A stretch of DNA of 64,000 nucleotides from contig NC_135371.1 of NCBI RefSeq assembly GCF_049243985.1, forward strand, positions 4,675,501 to 4,739,500, in the 5' to 3' direction. Position numbers and translations under genes: made by a program. Shown piece after piece: positions 1-18,589 of this stretch. This DNA is from Paroedura picta. Lineage: Eukaryota > Chordata > Lepidosauria > Squamata > Gekkonidae. How positions within the stretch are numbered: position 1 is the first letter of the stretch; each line of letters starts with the position of its first letter. The notes under the pieces are model-generated. The model did not search any database. It saw only the letters and a program-made list of their open reading frames with translations, and was not told the origin of the DNA.

Positions 1-342
1 TGGCTTTTAGCCAAACTCGTATTCCCAACATCCCCCCAAAACTCTCCACTTGTAATATGGGGGCAGTAATGATAGCCTACTCTGCAGGGTACTTGAAGAA
101 CTGCGATATGATCCATGTGAGTCATGAACTCTCAAATGTTAATTGGAAGATGTCTTGGATCTTACATGGAAACACAGGACCAGGGCTTCCCTCCACTCTA
201 AGACACTTCAGGAAATGGCTGGCCAGAAAGGCCAGAAGAGGAAGAGCCTTTTTCTCACTAACTTCCCCCCCCTTCCCCTTCTTCCCAGAGAACCATAACA
301 AGAGAAATATGTCTCCGGAGCAAGCATTCCAGGGATTCTTAC

Positions 343-469
343 CCACAGAGAACACCATCACATAATTCTCCAGCAAGACCTCCCTGTAGAGCACTCTCTG
401 GCAGGGTTCCAGCAAGGCCCATTCCTCCATGGTGAAGTACACGACCACCTCCTCAAAAGACACCGGTCC
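343..469 (-). CDS. KRAB-A exon of gene A
   Basis: Exactly 127 bp between a CTTCCAG acceptor and a GTAAGAATCC donor, the size seen in every other KRAB-A exon of this window. Residues run GPVSFEEV to VFSVG, ending in phase 1. The intron to its left (1-342) resembles the equivalent introns near 16.0-16.33 kb and 37.8-38.18 kb, showing the units are duplicates. Confidence 0.88.
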
Positions 470-794
470 CTGGAAGCAGAACAGTTTCTTTCCTGATGCA
501 TCAGGATGGGCGGGCTATGTGTGACCAGGATGTCCCACCCACCCACAAGGAGGATGTTTCTTGGCAGAGTCACCTCATAAGCGGGGAAGACCAGAGAAGA
601 CCACATCAGGGACCCTTTGCAGCACCCAAAGTCAAGGCAGGAGAGGGGTTTCTCTAAAGGCTGTACCTGAGACAGGACTCCGGAAATCACGGACCCCCCT
701 CGCAGAGGAAACCTTCCCTTACCTGAGCCAGCTGCCCAGCAGCTGGCTCCACTGCAGCATGAGAAGGAGATGATCCAGGCAGGCTCTCCCCCAT
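343..794 (-). CDS. Gene A: KRAB zinc-finger gene, 5' coding exons only
   Basis: Two exons are visible: first coding exon 723-805 (ATG at 792-794) and KRAB-A exon 343-469. The finger exon must lie left of the window, because the gene reads leftward. The first exon encodes 24 residues beginning MGESLPG and ending in Q before a GTAAGG donor; the next exon continues in phase 0 as GPVSFEEV. The KRAB-A box reads [15 protein letters not shown], then [16 protein letters not shown]. The family motif MLE is LLE here, a change in a residue used for TRIM28 contact, so repression may be weaker; that is inference. The expected product is a nuclear KRAB repressor, but without the fingers its target and intactness are unknown. 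The nearest upstream promoter is P1 at 3.4-3.9 kb, but the A2 exons lie between, so promoter assignment is uncertain. Confidence 0.8.
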
Positions 795-805
795 CACTTC
801 GCTGC
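723..805 (-). CDS. First coding exon of gene A
   Basis: An 83-bp exon with acceptor CCTTGGCAG and donor CAG|GTAAGG. Eleven untranslated bases precede the ATG. The same exon recurs upstream of the KRAB boxes of genes B, C, D and E, and in altered form in gene F, which supports the start choice. The frame is also open upstream of the ATG (G-S-E-V-M), so an earlier start in another exon cannot be excluded. Confidence 0.75.
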
Positions 806-1034
806 CTGCCAAGGGAGATAAGGTGGGCCAGTGAGTTGAATCTTTCACACATACAGAATTTGCACCGGTTCTCCTCCTCCTCTGGGGAGTTCCCCTTTGG
901 AATCGATTGGAATGGTACATTTCCAACTCTTCTTCTGTATAGAAAAGGTCTCTTTCGAGACTGCCTGACTCATTCGAGACTGCCTATACCTCCAGAAGTG
1001 TGCTACGCTCCGCCACGCCACTTCCAACGAGCTG

Positions 1035-1450
1035 TGGATCCCTGGCTCTAAAGAGGCACATCGGACCTCAACACGGGCCAGGGCCTTTTCAGTCCTGGCC
1101 CTCACCTGGTGGAATGAGCTCCGCAAAGAGATCAGGGCCCTGCCAGAACTTCCACAATTCCACAGGGCATGCAAAAAGGAGCTCTTCCACCAGGCATTTG
1201 GTGGGGCCGACTGACCCATAACATCTACAGGTCCCCCGTCCCCCCCCCCCAGACTGGGAGATCGAACCTACTGAGGGAGTGTCAAAGTTAGTGTTGAAAT
1301 ACTGTTCTAGTTGTTCTAGTTGGTATGTCATTGTTATATTGTTATATTGATTTTGATAGTGTTCTATGTAAATGTTCCAAAATGTTTTATGTAAACCGCC
1401 CAGAGCCATAGGGAAGGGCAGTATAAACAAACAAACAAACAAACAAACAA
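1035..1450 (+). mobile_element. L2/CR1-group LINE 3' end
   Basis: The plus strand encodes a decayed form of the LINE ORF2 C-terminus (W-N-E-L-(P)-(E)-E-I-R-A-L-P-E-L). A 3' tail follows with a 'cagagccatagggaagggc' motif, ending in (aaac)n. The same tail recurs many times in this window. The exact LINE family is not certain. Confidence 0.65.
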
Positions 1451-1715
1451 ATTTGGAGTGGCAGACTTGGAAAATAGGGTGATCCTGAATGGATCCCAGG
1501 AAGAAGTTCAAGTTCCCTGAATACTCAGCTTTTCCTTAAAAAGGGATGCTATGCCTTTTCCCTTCTATCTCTCCAAGGAAAGGGGCTATAGAATTTATTT
1601 ACAATCCAGGAGCACTTTAAAGACTAACAATACTTTGTTTCCCTTGAGCAGGGGGGTCATGAGACCCATTTCTGTAAGAAGTGAATGTGCGAATGACAGC
1701 TCCTGCCAGAAATTA

Positions 1716-2492
<777 letters not shown>

Positions 2493-2544
2493 GCCAACAC
2501 GAGATGTGTGGCCAGACAGTTTTTCTGTGCTGTGGAGCAATCGC

Positions 2545-3290
2545 GCTAGCCAGTCCTGCCAATAACAGAAGTGGAAGCATGTTTTGTGGAGGTGCTGGAC
2601 CGTGATCCAAGTGGGGAGGGGAGTATCGACTGGGCTGGGGAGGACTTAGCATGGTGTCCTCTGGATGGCCACTTAGGGAGGATCATGGCAGGCAATGGAC
2701 ACCTGGCAACCCAATCTATTGAGGCAGCACAGCTCCCCCCCCCCAGACACGTAGAGAAGCTGAGAGGGCAACAGACACACGTGCACACTATATGGGGGCT
2801 GAGAGAGGGCACGATATGGGCCGGCCACCTTGCCAAGGAGAAAGAGGCTGCAGGGAAAGACAGAGGGCACAGGCAGGTGGCAGCAGACGGTGGTTTGCGC
2901 TGGCAGGAGCCTTTTTCTGTCCCCCACCCCAGCAGGCCACAACGCACTATTGGAGGTGGCTTGCTCCCCCCCAATATGTAAATAGGAAGCTGGAAGAAGC
3001 TTCCAGTGGTGTGAAGAGACAACTGCGACTTCTCCCTGTGGGCACACCCCCTTCCCCTGAGCCAGGGCAAACTGCAGGAGGGGGGGGAACACTGGCAAGC
3101 AGCCCAAGCTGCACCTGGCCTCAGGAGCCGCCTGGAGCCCCCTGCCACAGGAGGGCTCACCCGAACAAGGGCAAGCTGGAGAAGAGGGGAGGGGGGGGAA
3201 CGCAGCCAGATTAGAAACCACCGCTCTGAACCACTCCACCAAGCTGATTATTCCACCTATACCTAATATGAGATTATCCACACGCTTAAA
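2545..3290. other. Unassigned GC-rich stretch next to the chimeric exon
   Basis: No KRAB, finger or known repeat signature was seen. It has several poly-C/G runs, and its reading frames look accidental. It may be the rest of the insertion that supplied the basic exon at 2214-2492, but no terminal repeats were recognised. Confidence 0.35.
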
Positions 3291-3299
3291 GAGCAGGAG

Positions 3300-3362
3300 G
3301 CCAGCAGCACCTTAAAGCCCTGAGCCTTCGGGGAGGGCGGTATATAAATCTAAATAAATAAA
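3300..3362 (+). mobile_element. LINE 3' tail
   Basis: Carries 'ccctgagccttcggggaggg' followed by 'cggtatataaatctaaataa'. This tail recurs inverted at 25.39 kb. Confidence 0.7.
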
Positions 3363-3419
3363 AGGCGGTTATGGCAGGGAGCAACCTTCTGTCAGTGCTG
3401 CTCACCTCTTCAGACTCTG

Positions 3420-3870
3420 GGAAGCTCCCGCCCTGCCACTAAGCCTGTTAGATCGGGGAGGGAGGCCGGCGAGAGAGCAGCAGAGGCCCCTCTGCCAAAA
3501 AAAAACCCCCAGGAGAACTGCGTGGGAATGGCCTCTGCAGCTCCCCCCAGTTTGGGTTTCTCCCCCAGTTTCGGTTTCGCTTCAGGCCTCGGCCCCTTTG
3601 GCTGCTTGAGGCATTCAGGACTGGGCGGGGGGGGGGCAAAAGAAGGGGGAGGGGCTCCAGCTGAGGCCAGGCCTGAGGAGACCCCGACCCTCCCCACCAA
3701 CCGCCGCCTGGAGGCGCAAGAAGCCGTTGCCTTCTTCCCCGGCGGAAGTCGCTTCAAAGGGCACTTCCGGTTTGCTCTCTTCCTTCCTTCTTTCCTTCCC
3801 GCCCGCTCTAGGACTCGCGACTCTGTGGTTGTTTGGAGCACTGGGAAGCCCATCGGTGGGTGGGTGGGTG
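3420..3870 (-). promoter_or_regulatory. P1: CpG-rich KRAB-ZNF promoter
   Basis: GC-rich with frequent CpG. It has the module shared by all units: on plus, 'gggcacttccggtttgctct' then 'cgcccgctctaggactcgcg'. Read on minus, it carries CCGGAAGT (3763-3770), a consensus ETS/GABP site typical of TATA-less housekeeping promoters. Orientation matches the minus-strand genes. It would serve A2 and/or gene A. Confidence 0.7.
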
Positions 3871-4119
3871 GGTGAGTGGGGGGGGGGGGCGGGAGTCGCA
3901 CAGATCTATGTCTTTAATGGTCCAGTAGCGCTTCTAGCACCAGCGGAGTTCAATTTGGGGGGGAGAGAACTTGCAATGGATGTCTGGGGGTGCCCAGGAG
4001 AGCTTCTACCCCAAATTAGGGTTTGTTGTTTGCCAAGGTGCCCGCCGGACCCCAACTTGCAATGTCAGCTGTGGCTGGGTGGGTCTGATTCCCCCGTCTT
4101 TCGCCACACGCAGCCAGCT

Positions 4120-4380
4120 GGGTGACCTTTATCCAGTTAGTCCTGTCAGGGTTGTTCTCAGAGCAGTTCTATCAGAGCTCTCTACCTCCCAGGGTGTCTG
4201 TAGCAGGGAAAACAATAAAACCAGAGTCCAGGGGCACCTTTAAGACCGACAAAGATTTATTAAAGGCTTGAGCTTTCGAGTGCAAGCACTCTTGGTCAGG
4301 AGAGGAAGGGAAGGTGATTGTAAGCCACTCTGCGACTCCTTCGGGCAGGGAAAAGCGGGGTATAAAAGCCAACTTTTTCT
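4120..4380 (+). mobile_element. MIR-like tRNA SINE with another repeat inside it
   Basis: The SINE parts are 'gggtgacctttatccagtta' at the left and 'gattgtaagccactctgcga' to 'ggtataaaagccaacttttt' at the right. Between them, at about 4212-4303, is an inserted repeat ('ggcacctttaagaccgacaa' to 'gagctttcgagtgcaagcac') that is seen again at 42.4 kb and in pieces at 4.69, 31.09 and 63.34 kb. Confidence 0.6.
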
Positions 4381-4767
4381 CATCAGTCATATAAATCTCA
4401 AAAATGGGGGGTGGGAAGTGTTGCCCCTTCTGATTGTACTTGGAAAGTGATGAAGCCACGGCCTCACGAGACCGGAGAAATGGATCAAAGCAGCACCGTT
4501 AAGATCATGGCAGGTTTCATGGGGACCCAGCTCTCCTGCGCATCTGAAGATGTGTGAGCACACAGGAAAGCTCCTGCCGGAAATGAGACTTTGTTGTCCT
4601 TACAGATGACCCGGACTCTGTCTTTGTTTAGTTACTTGGGACGAACACGGCTCGCCACCAGAATCTGTTTCTGCAACAGAACACCATTTGAATCCAGGGG
4701 CACCTTTAAGACCAACACAGATTTTTTCAAGGTAGTTTTCCTATGAATGCCATATCTGAATAAGGAC

Positions 4768-4905
4768 TCAGGCTAGCCTGACCTCATAGGATCTCAAGAT
4801 ACCAAGCAGGGCTGACACTGGCTAGTATTTGGATGCTATCCTGACGTGGAGACAGGCAATGGCAAACACCTCCGAATGTCCCTTGCAGAGCTACACTACA
4901 CATAC
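4768..4905 (+). mobile_element. 5S rRNA-derived SINE fragment
   Basis: Contains 'ctgacctcataggatctcaa', 'ccaagcagggctgacactgg' and 'ctagtatttggatgctatcc', which follow the 5S rRNA internal promoter region (gatctc...aagcagggt...tggttagtacttggatgg). It continues into 'ggcaatggcaaacacctccg', a common SINE body. It is too diverged to be a working 5S gene. Confidence 0.55.
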
Positions 4906-4914
4906 CACATGAAA

Positions 4915-5460
4915 AAAAATATTTATTTAGATTAGAAGATTTATATATCGTCTCCCTTATGGTTCAGGGCGATTTACAAGGAACACAAATTACACAATAG
5001 AGTGCAATATAGTTTGGTAACGGTGTCATTAACGATGCTGCAGCTTCAACAATCATAACAGAATGTGGGTTACAGCAGAACATTTAGTTGCAGCAACAGT
5101 ATGGTCACACTGCCATAGAATTAGCGTATCTGGATGGGAGTTCTGGTGGCTCAATAGTGTTATTGTTGGCCTCAAGCAAATGCCTAGCGGAAGAGCTCCA
5201 TTTTGCAGGCCCTGCAGAATGTGGTAGCTCTGGCAGGGCCCAGATTATTTCTGGGAGCTCATTCCACCAGGGGGGGACGACAGGAATTATAATAACCTGG
5301 CTCTGGTTGAGGCCAACCATGCTTCTTTGGGACCAGGGATTATTAGCTGGTTGGCATATTAAGCTGTTCAATAAAATTAGAGAGAGGAACACGCCCTGTG
5401 TGGTGAAATGGTAGCAATTTATCTCCAATTGCTACCCTCTGTCTGCGACCCTAGAGGAAG
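4915..5460 (-). mobile_element. L2/CR1-group LINE 3' end
   Basis: The tail is at the left ('atttatttagattagaagat' then 'ggttcagggcgatttacaag'). The ORF2 C-terminal motif is at the right on minus: P-P-W-W-N-E-L-P-E-I-I-W-A-L-P-E-L. Confidence 0.7.
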
Positions 5461-5529
5461 GAGATCGGCCACTTAAGGGCTGTCCCCTGTCTACAGCGTC
5501 AGCGAGGCAACAAGCTAAGACTTCACGAT

Positions 5530-6620
5530 TGACCACGTCAAACACTGCTGTGGGGGCAAGCTGCTGTCAAGTTGTCCGTCAGGGTGACCAGTGCTGTTTC
5601 TACCCCATGGCCAGGCTGGAAACTTGACTGGGATAGAGCTAGGACTGAAGCTCCATCCAGGAATGCTGGCAGCCAGTGAGACTGGATGGTAGTTAGTAGG
5701 CTCCTGTGGATCCAGAGATGGTTTTTTCCAGTTGCGGACGTACTACTGACTCTAACTATCCCTCCAAGAATTCTCCTGTTGGGAAAGAGAAGTATAATAT
5801 GTCCCAGAGGGAAGCCCTGATCCTCTAATCTTGCATTTTCAGTAGCCACGGGGAGTGGGGGGGTCTCTCTAGTGGGCATGTGGTCAGCCTTACCTAAGCT
5901 AGCATGCTGTCCGCGTCTGTCAGCGTGAGTCGTCTGAAGTCACTCGGTGTTCCCTCCAGAGGTGGCCAAGGGGCCTCTAGTTCACTTTGTCCAAGGTTGG
6001 TAGGAGGTCACGGAGGAGTCTCAAGATTTTATCCGTGAAGTAGCTCGCAAATGCCTTACAACTGATTTCAGATTGGCTATTATTTTGGTGCCTTTCCCCC
6101 CAAGGCGGTGAGTGAGCAAACTATTAAGGATACGATGGAAGTTGAGTAAAAGCTAAATTTCACTGACTTTTCCGCCGTCTCATAGGCTTTCATAAGCGTC
6201 TTATAAGATGTTCTTGATGCTTCATTGCGAGCCTTTCTCCAAAGTCGCCCTACTTATCTCAGTTCCCGTTTTTTCAGTGCCCAACTGTGAGGGTGTTGGC
6301 GTTTGTAGCAGAGCCCTCAAGGCACAATGGCGGGACCATGGGACAATGTTTGCCACTGTCAGCTTCACATCCATCCCCATGCCAAAAATGAGGTCCAGGG
6401 TGTGACCTGCCTTATGGGCAGGGCCAGTGACAAACTGCAAGAGCCCTAGTGTCGCCATGGTTGACACGGGGTCCCACCCATTTCCACAGGACAGCCACTG
6501 AGCATGGACATTAAAGTCTCCCAGAATTAATAGTTTGGGGAACTGTAATGACCTGGCTGCCGCTGCTTCCCACAGGGCATCCGGTGGCCGTTCAAATACA
6601 TTTTTTTCTCTTGCTTCAGA
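5530..6620 (-). mobile_element. LINE body remnant with endonuclease-domain piece
   Basis: On minus, positions 6222-6467 encode L-L-Q-F-V-T-G-P-A-H-K-A-G-H-T-L-D-L-I-F, the G-H-T-L-D-L block of the LINE apurinic endonuclease domain. The rest is strongly decayed. Probably the same L2/CR1-like group as its left neighbour. Confidence 0.6.
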
Positions 6621-6639
6621 TCAACTCAGCTGCCCCTTT

Positions 6640-6860
6640 GAATCTGGGCACATTCACACGTACCAAATAATCCTAGATTTCATTGCGACTGGATAAGACT
6701 GTGTGAACTGGCCAAATCCACTTGCCAACAATCACTGAAGTGGATTTAAATGGTGTCATTTGCCATGTGTGAAATTGCCCACTATTGTTTGTAAAATCCT
6801 GCCATGGAGCAAAAATTTCATGTTCAAATAGTAGGATGTCCTGGGAAATATTTTCTCATT
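6640..6860. repeat. Duplicated upstream flank of a KRAB-ZNF unit
   Basis: Contains 'actggccaaatccacttgcc' and 'catgtgtgaaattgcc' followed by 'cattccctgctct'. Related sequence recurs upstream of promoters P2 (about 19.5 kb), P4 (27.52-27.72 kb) and P5 (about 43.4 kb), and also at 30.4 and 31.2 kb. It marks the outer edge of the duplicated unit. Confidence 0.5.
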
Positions 6861-6872
6861 CCCTGCTCTTAA

Positions 6873-7640
6873 GGTGCCTTATACTGAGTCAGACCATCAA
6901 GGTCAGTATTTTCAACTCAGACTGGCAGACTGAGGTCCTTGGTATCACCTAATGCCAGCGAGATGTTAATTGGCCTCAACCCAATGCCTGGCGGAAGAGC
7001 TCCATCTTACAGGCGGAAGTGACACAGTTCCGTCAAATCCTTCAGCTACTCTTGGAGCTTATTCCACCAGGTTGGGGCTAGGGCTGAAAATGTATTTCTT
7101 TGGGCCAGGGATCACCAATATATTTGCACTGGGTGATCTTAATGTCCTTTGGGGAGCATAGTTAGTTAAGCGGTCCCTCAGATACACTGTGCCCTGACCA
7201 CATATGGCCTTAATATCTGATTAAACATAATACAGTATTGTTCTGACCAATAAAGACCCGAATGGCATATATATATATATAAACAGAAACTAAACCAAGG
7301 ATAAAAGGAACTAAAGGAGCTTCCATCCAAGTTGTCATTCGTTCTACATAATTTAATCCAGTTCTAAACAGTATTACATACATCGCCCTGATTCAATATA
7401 TAGACAACCACTACAAGCTACAGAGGAGAGTACGATAAGACCTAGAGTGCTCTTAACCCCTCCTCCATCAATCTGAGGCCTGTCAAGGTCTCCAAAAGAA
7501 ACACTGGAGGTGTATTTGCACTGCCCTGAGGGTGTGGAAGATCCTCCCATTGGCTTACCAGACTGCCAATCATGGGTGGCCATCACCCAACCCCAGTTGA
7601 GCAGAGGCTATGCTTCTAAAGGGGCCTGTACAGGTAGGGA
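6873..7640 (-). mobile_element. SINE tail followed by LINE pieces
   Basis: The first part ('ggtgccttatactgagtcag', 'accatcaaggtcagtatt') is the tail of a tRNA-derived SINE read on minus. From about 6975, 'tggcggaagagctccatctt' and 'agcggtccctcagatacact' belong to the L2-like LINE that recurs throughout, also on minus. Confidence 0.5.
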
Positions 7641-7649
7641 TCCGATCTT

Positions 7650-8290
7650 CCTGGCTGAACCTCAACCAAATGAATTCCTGGCAGAAGAGCTCCATCTTAC
7701 AGGGCCTGCAGAATGCTGATAGTTCTGTCAGGGCCCTTAGCCCTTCCAGGAGCTCAGCCCACAAAGTCAGGGCCAGGACTGAAAAAGCCCTGGCCCTGGT
7801 CGAGGCCTGGTGTGCCTCCCAAGGGCCGGGGATAACCAGCAAATTCGAACCCGCGGAGCAAAGAGCCCTAGAAGAAGAAGAGTTGGTTCTTATATGCCGC
7901 TTTTCCCTACCCGAAGGAGGCTCAAAGCGGCTTACAGTTGCCTTCCCATTCCTCTCCCCACAACAGACACCCTGTGGGGTGGATGAGGCTGAGAGAGCCC
8001 TAATATCACTGCTCGGTCAGAACAGTTTTATCAGTGCCGTGACGAGCCCAAGGTCACCCAGCTGGTTGCATGTGGGGGAGCGCAGAATCGAACCCGGCAT
8101 GCCAGATTAGAAGTCCGCACTCCTCACCACTACACCAAACTTGCTCTCCTATTGGGGGGCATAAGAAAAGCAGTCCCTCAGATATGCAAGGCCCAGGCCA
8201 CGGATGACCTTAAACGTAAGAACCAAAACCTTGAACCTGATCCGGAAGCTAATTGGCTGAAGCAATGAAGCCACAGCCCGCACTTCCCAA
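7650..8290 (-). mobile_element. L2-like LINE interrupted by a SINE
   Basis: LINE sequence ('cctggcagaagagctccatc' to 'gcggagcaaagagccct') is broken at about 7870 and resumes at about 8150 ('gcagtccctcagatatgcaa' to 'cttgaacctgatccggaagc'). Confidence 0.65.
7870..8147 (-). mobile_element. MIR-like tRNA SINE, near full length
   Basis: On minus it starts with a tRNA-like head (GGTTCGATTCTGCGCTCCCC), then GGGTGACCTTGGGC, then a LINE-type tail (AAGCCGCTTTGAGCC) ending in (TTC)n. It is nested in the LINE above. Confidence 0.7.
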
Positions 8291-8627
8291 GACCATTGTT
8301 AATGATGGGATGTTTTAGAGGTCATTCATTCATAAGTAGGGTCAGTGTATGCCAGGACAGCTTGGTTACTGTACAACACATATGAGCAGGCCTTGTTAGA
8401 CTGGGGGCTAATAGTTACACAGGTTCTTATTAAAATAAATCATATGTATGTATGTATTGGCAACATTAACTTATTATGACTGCACAAAGCAGGCTCAAAG
8501 CTGCTACCAAATGACAATCCAACAAAAGCATCCAAACATACTAAAGCAGTCCAGAAAATATCCTTTTGCTGGAACACTTGAGAGGTGTATAGATTCTCTC
8601 TAGAGAAGTGATTACCTCTCTAGAGAA

Positions 8628-8895
8628 GAAGAGTTGGTTCTTATATGGTGCTTTTCTCTACCCGAAGGAGTCTCAAAGCGGCTTACGGTCGCCTTCCCTT
8701 TCCTCTCCCTACAACAGACACCCTGTGCGGTGGGTGAGGCTGACAGAGCCCTGATATTACTGCTCTGTCAGAACAGTTTTATCAGTGTTGTGGCGAGCCC
8801 AAAGTCACCCAGCGGGCTGCATGTGGGGGAGTGCAGAATCAAACCCAACTCACCAGATTAGAAGTCCGCACTCCTAACCACTGCACCAAGCTGTT
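8628..8895 (-). mobile_element. MIR-like tRNA SINE
   Basis: Same family as 7870-8147, read on minus, from the (ttc)n tail at the left ('agaagaagagttggttctta') to the tRNA-like head at the right ('agattagaagtccgcactcc'). Confidence 0.7.
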
Positions 8896-8969
8896 TCCAA
8901 GCTAGAGTATGAGAATTGTAACAGCAATAAGAGTACACATTCTAATTTAAGCCCTTTCATGCCAGTTGA

Positions 8970-9260
8970 GACAGCCTCTTGTGGCATAGAGTGGTAAGGC
9001 AGCAGACATGCAGTCTGAAGCTCTGCCCATGAGGCTGGGAGTTCAATCCCAGCAGCCGGCTCAAGGTTGACTCAGCCTTCCATCCTTCTGAGATCGGTAA
9101 AATGAGTACCCAGCTTGCTGGGGGGTAAACGGTAATGGCGGGGAAACGGGGAAGGTACTGGCAAACCACCCTGTATTGAGTCTGCCATGAAAACGCTAGA
9201 GGGCGTCACCCCAAGGGTCAGACATGACCCGGTGCTTGCACAGGGGATGCCTTTACCTTT
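8970..9260 (+). mobile_element. Sauria SINE, full length
   Basis: Head 'cctcttgtggcatagagtgg', middle 'ggctcaaggttgactcagcc' and 'taaaatgagtacccagcttg', tail 'tgcacaggggatgcctttac'. It is flanked by an 11-bp direct repeat atgccagttga (8959-8969 and 9261-9271). This SINE family is known from squamates and uses BovB machinery. Confidence 0.85.
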
Positions 9261-9539
9261 ATGCCAGTTGATGAGGCATTTGCTAAGAAACCATTTCCCA
9301 ACTGCGGAAATGTTTATCAGAACTTTCCCGGTCATCTTCAGGGGCCAAACATCTTGGCCCTTCGTTGGCATGGAGAATCAGGCTAGATGGGTCACTTCTA
9401 GCACACTCCAAGCATTTCTATGATTTCCTCGGTCAAAGTGTCCAGTTAAGTTTTATTTCTGAGAAAAGCCTTGATCACAGCAGTTATATGGCTCTTCCCC
9501 AGTGCACCTGCTTGGCTGTGAAGGAAGATTATCTGCCAT

Positions 9540-9955
9540 TGAAGCACATCGGTCCTCGACGAGGGCCAGAGCGTTATCTGGCCTGGCCCCTACCTGGCGC
9601 AACGAGCTCCCTGAAGAGATCAGGGCCCTGCCCAAACTCCGACATTTCTGCAGGGCCTGCAAAAGGGAGCTCCTCCACCAGGCATGTGCCTGAGACTGAC
9701 CACAGGTCCCCCCTCAGACATCCCCTCAATAGGCTGAAGCAGTCTGACCTCTCTAGGGGGTTTAGCTAAGTTTCTGTTCTTGTTATGTTGTTATTGTTGG
9801 GAATACTGAAGTTGGGTTGTTGGATTGTTATTGTTGTATATTGACTATGTTGTATGTTGACTTGTTCCATGTATCCCCCTATGATGTTGTATGTAAACCG
9901 CCCTGAGCTATATGGAAGGGCAGTATAAATCAAATAAATAAATAATAAATACATT
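9540..9955 (+). mobile_element. L2/CR1-group LINE 3' end
   Basis: Encodes L-A-P-T-W-R-N-E-L-P-E-E-I-R-A-L-P-K-L, the best-kept copy here of the ORF2 C-terminus, then a 3' tail 'aaaccgccctgagctatatg' and (aata)n. Confidence 0.75.
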
Positions 9956-10399
9956 GAACTCCACGGAGATTCAGACCTTGCACTGCCTGGAGGCCCCACC
10001 TCCCACTCTCCAGAAACATTCCCTCCAGGGATGCTGTTCTTCAGGTGGGGCCACTGGATTCACTGGAATTGCAGGTCATCTCCAGCCTAAGGAGACAGGT
10101 CCCCCTAGAGAAAATGGCTCATTTGGAGAAGGGACTACATGGAGTGAAACCTGAAGAAGGCAGGCTACAGGAGGGATGCGTTGGGGTCCACCCTCCAGAG
10201 CATCCATTCCCACCCATCCCCAGAATTGATCTCTGCAGTCTGGATGGGAGGTGTGATTTCTACAGACCCATGGTCCCCACTGGAGGCTGGCATCACTATC
10301 AGAAAGGCAGAAGGTCGGGCACACGCATACACAGTATTATTATGTGAAATGATTTCAAGTTTTTGATGTAAAATTCAGTATGTCAATCCAGAGTTCAAT

Positions 10400-17472
<7,073 letters not shown>

Positions 17473-17849
17473 GTCACTGCCTAACAGGAGAGAAGAGGAG
17501 GGACAGCGATTTGCATTGTTCACACATACGGTATTAACTAAATCTACCATAGGCCGTGAGTGTAATTCAGCAGAAGATCCAAGATACAGGCAAACAGCGG
17601 GATATAGCTAGAACTCCTGGATTCCAGGGGCCAGCTAGAAGTAAATATTTTATTGCCCCAGCTTCTTATTTACTTGGTCTGAAGAGCAGCAAATACAGAA
17701 AAGGTTTTTCTCTAGCCAGATGTTTAGCCCTGCCCACAGCAGTATTAGAAGGCTGTTGTAAGAAAATCCCTTTATCTCAAAGATTCTGTCCATGTGCCAG
17801 TGGGCAGACAAAAACAGTCGAGCACTTTGACTTTATTGCCCTGTATATG

Positions 17850-18520
17850 GAAGAAGAAGAAGAAGAAAAAGTGTTGGTTCTTATATAAGGTGACCAGATT
17901 GTCCCACATTTGGAGGGACATCTGGGGGCACCTGGCAAATTGTACTTATGTGGAAATTAAATATATATATATATTGCAATACTATTTTTGCATTCTATGC
18001 ATTCTATGAAACTTTTTGTTCCCCCAGGTAGACCAAATTTTTAATCAAGAACCCCCTCCCCCCCCCGGGTCAATGGTGTCCCGCTTTGCCAATGTTGAAA
18101 TCTGGTCATCTTATTCTTATATGCCACTTTTCTCTACCTGGAGTCTTAGTGGCTTATAGTCGCCTTCCCTTTCCTCTCCCCCCAACAGAACCCTGTGAGA
18201 GAGGAGGGTCTGAGAGAGCCCTGAGATTACTGAAGAAGAAGAGTTGGTTCTTAGATGCTGCTTTTCTCTACCCAAAGGAGTCTCAAAGCGGCTTACAGTC
18301 GCCTTCCCTTTCCTCTCCCCCCAACAGAACCCTGTGAGAGAGGAGGGGCTGAGAGAGCCCTGAGATTACTGAAGAAGAAGAAGAGTTGGTTCTTATATGC
18401 CACTTTTCTCTCCCTGAAGGAGGCTCAAAGCGGCTTACATTCGCCTTCCCTTCCTCTCCTCACAACAGACACCCTGTGAGGGAGGAGAGGCTGAGAAAGC
18501 CCTGATATTCCTGCTGGGTC
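17850..18520 (-). mobile_element. Tandem set of three truncated MIR-like SINEs
   Basis: Three copies in a row, each starting with (gaa)n and 'gagttggttctta' and each cut off in the SINE middle ('gagagccctgagattactg'). The second and third are about 130 bp apart with the same break, so a local tandem duplication is more likely than three insertions. The leftmost copy is split by the hAT element at 17886-18113. Confidence 0.65.
17886..18113 (+). mobile_element. hAT-type MITE with AAGGTGACCAGAT ends
   Basis: Ends 'taaggtgaccagattgtccc' and 'aaatctggtcatctta' are inverted repeats. It is flanked by the 8-bp duplication ttcttata (17878-17885 and 18114-18121), and it is inserted inside a SINE. Confidence 0.8.
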
Positions 18521-18589
18521 AGAACAGAACCTGGCAATGCAGAGCACCTGAGGCACTCGTTTTGACAACACTATTTAGACAAAAAAAGC

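Noticed and set aside
4768-4905. 5S rRNA gene
   Set aside because: Only the central part is kept, with many changes, and it runs into a SINE body.
8990-9060. tRNA genes in SINE heads (also 27.85-27.91 and 28.5-28.57 kb)
   Set aside because: They are tRNA-derived SINE heads; they continue into SINE bodies and do not fold as sound tRNAs by eye.
9072-9371. 99-codon frame on minus through a Sauria SINE, and similar ones at 25.57 and 28.48 kb
   Set aside because: The same frame appears in each SINE copy; it is a repeat by-product.
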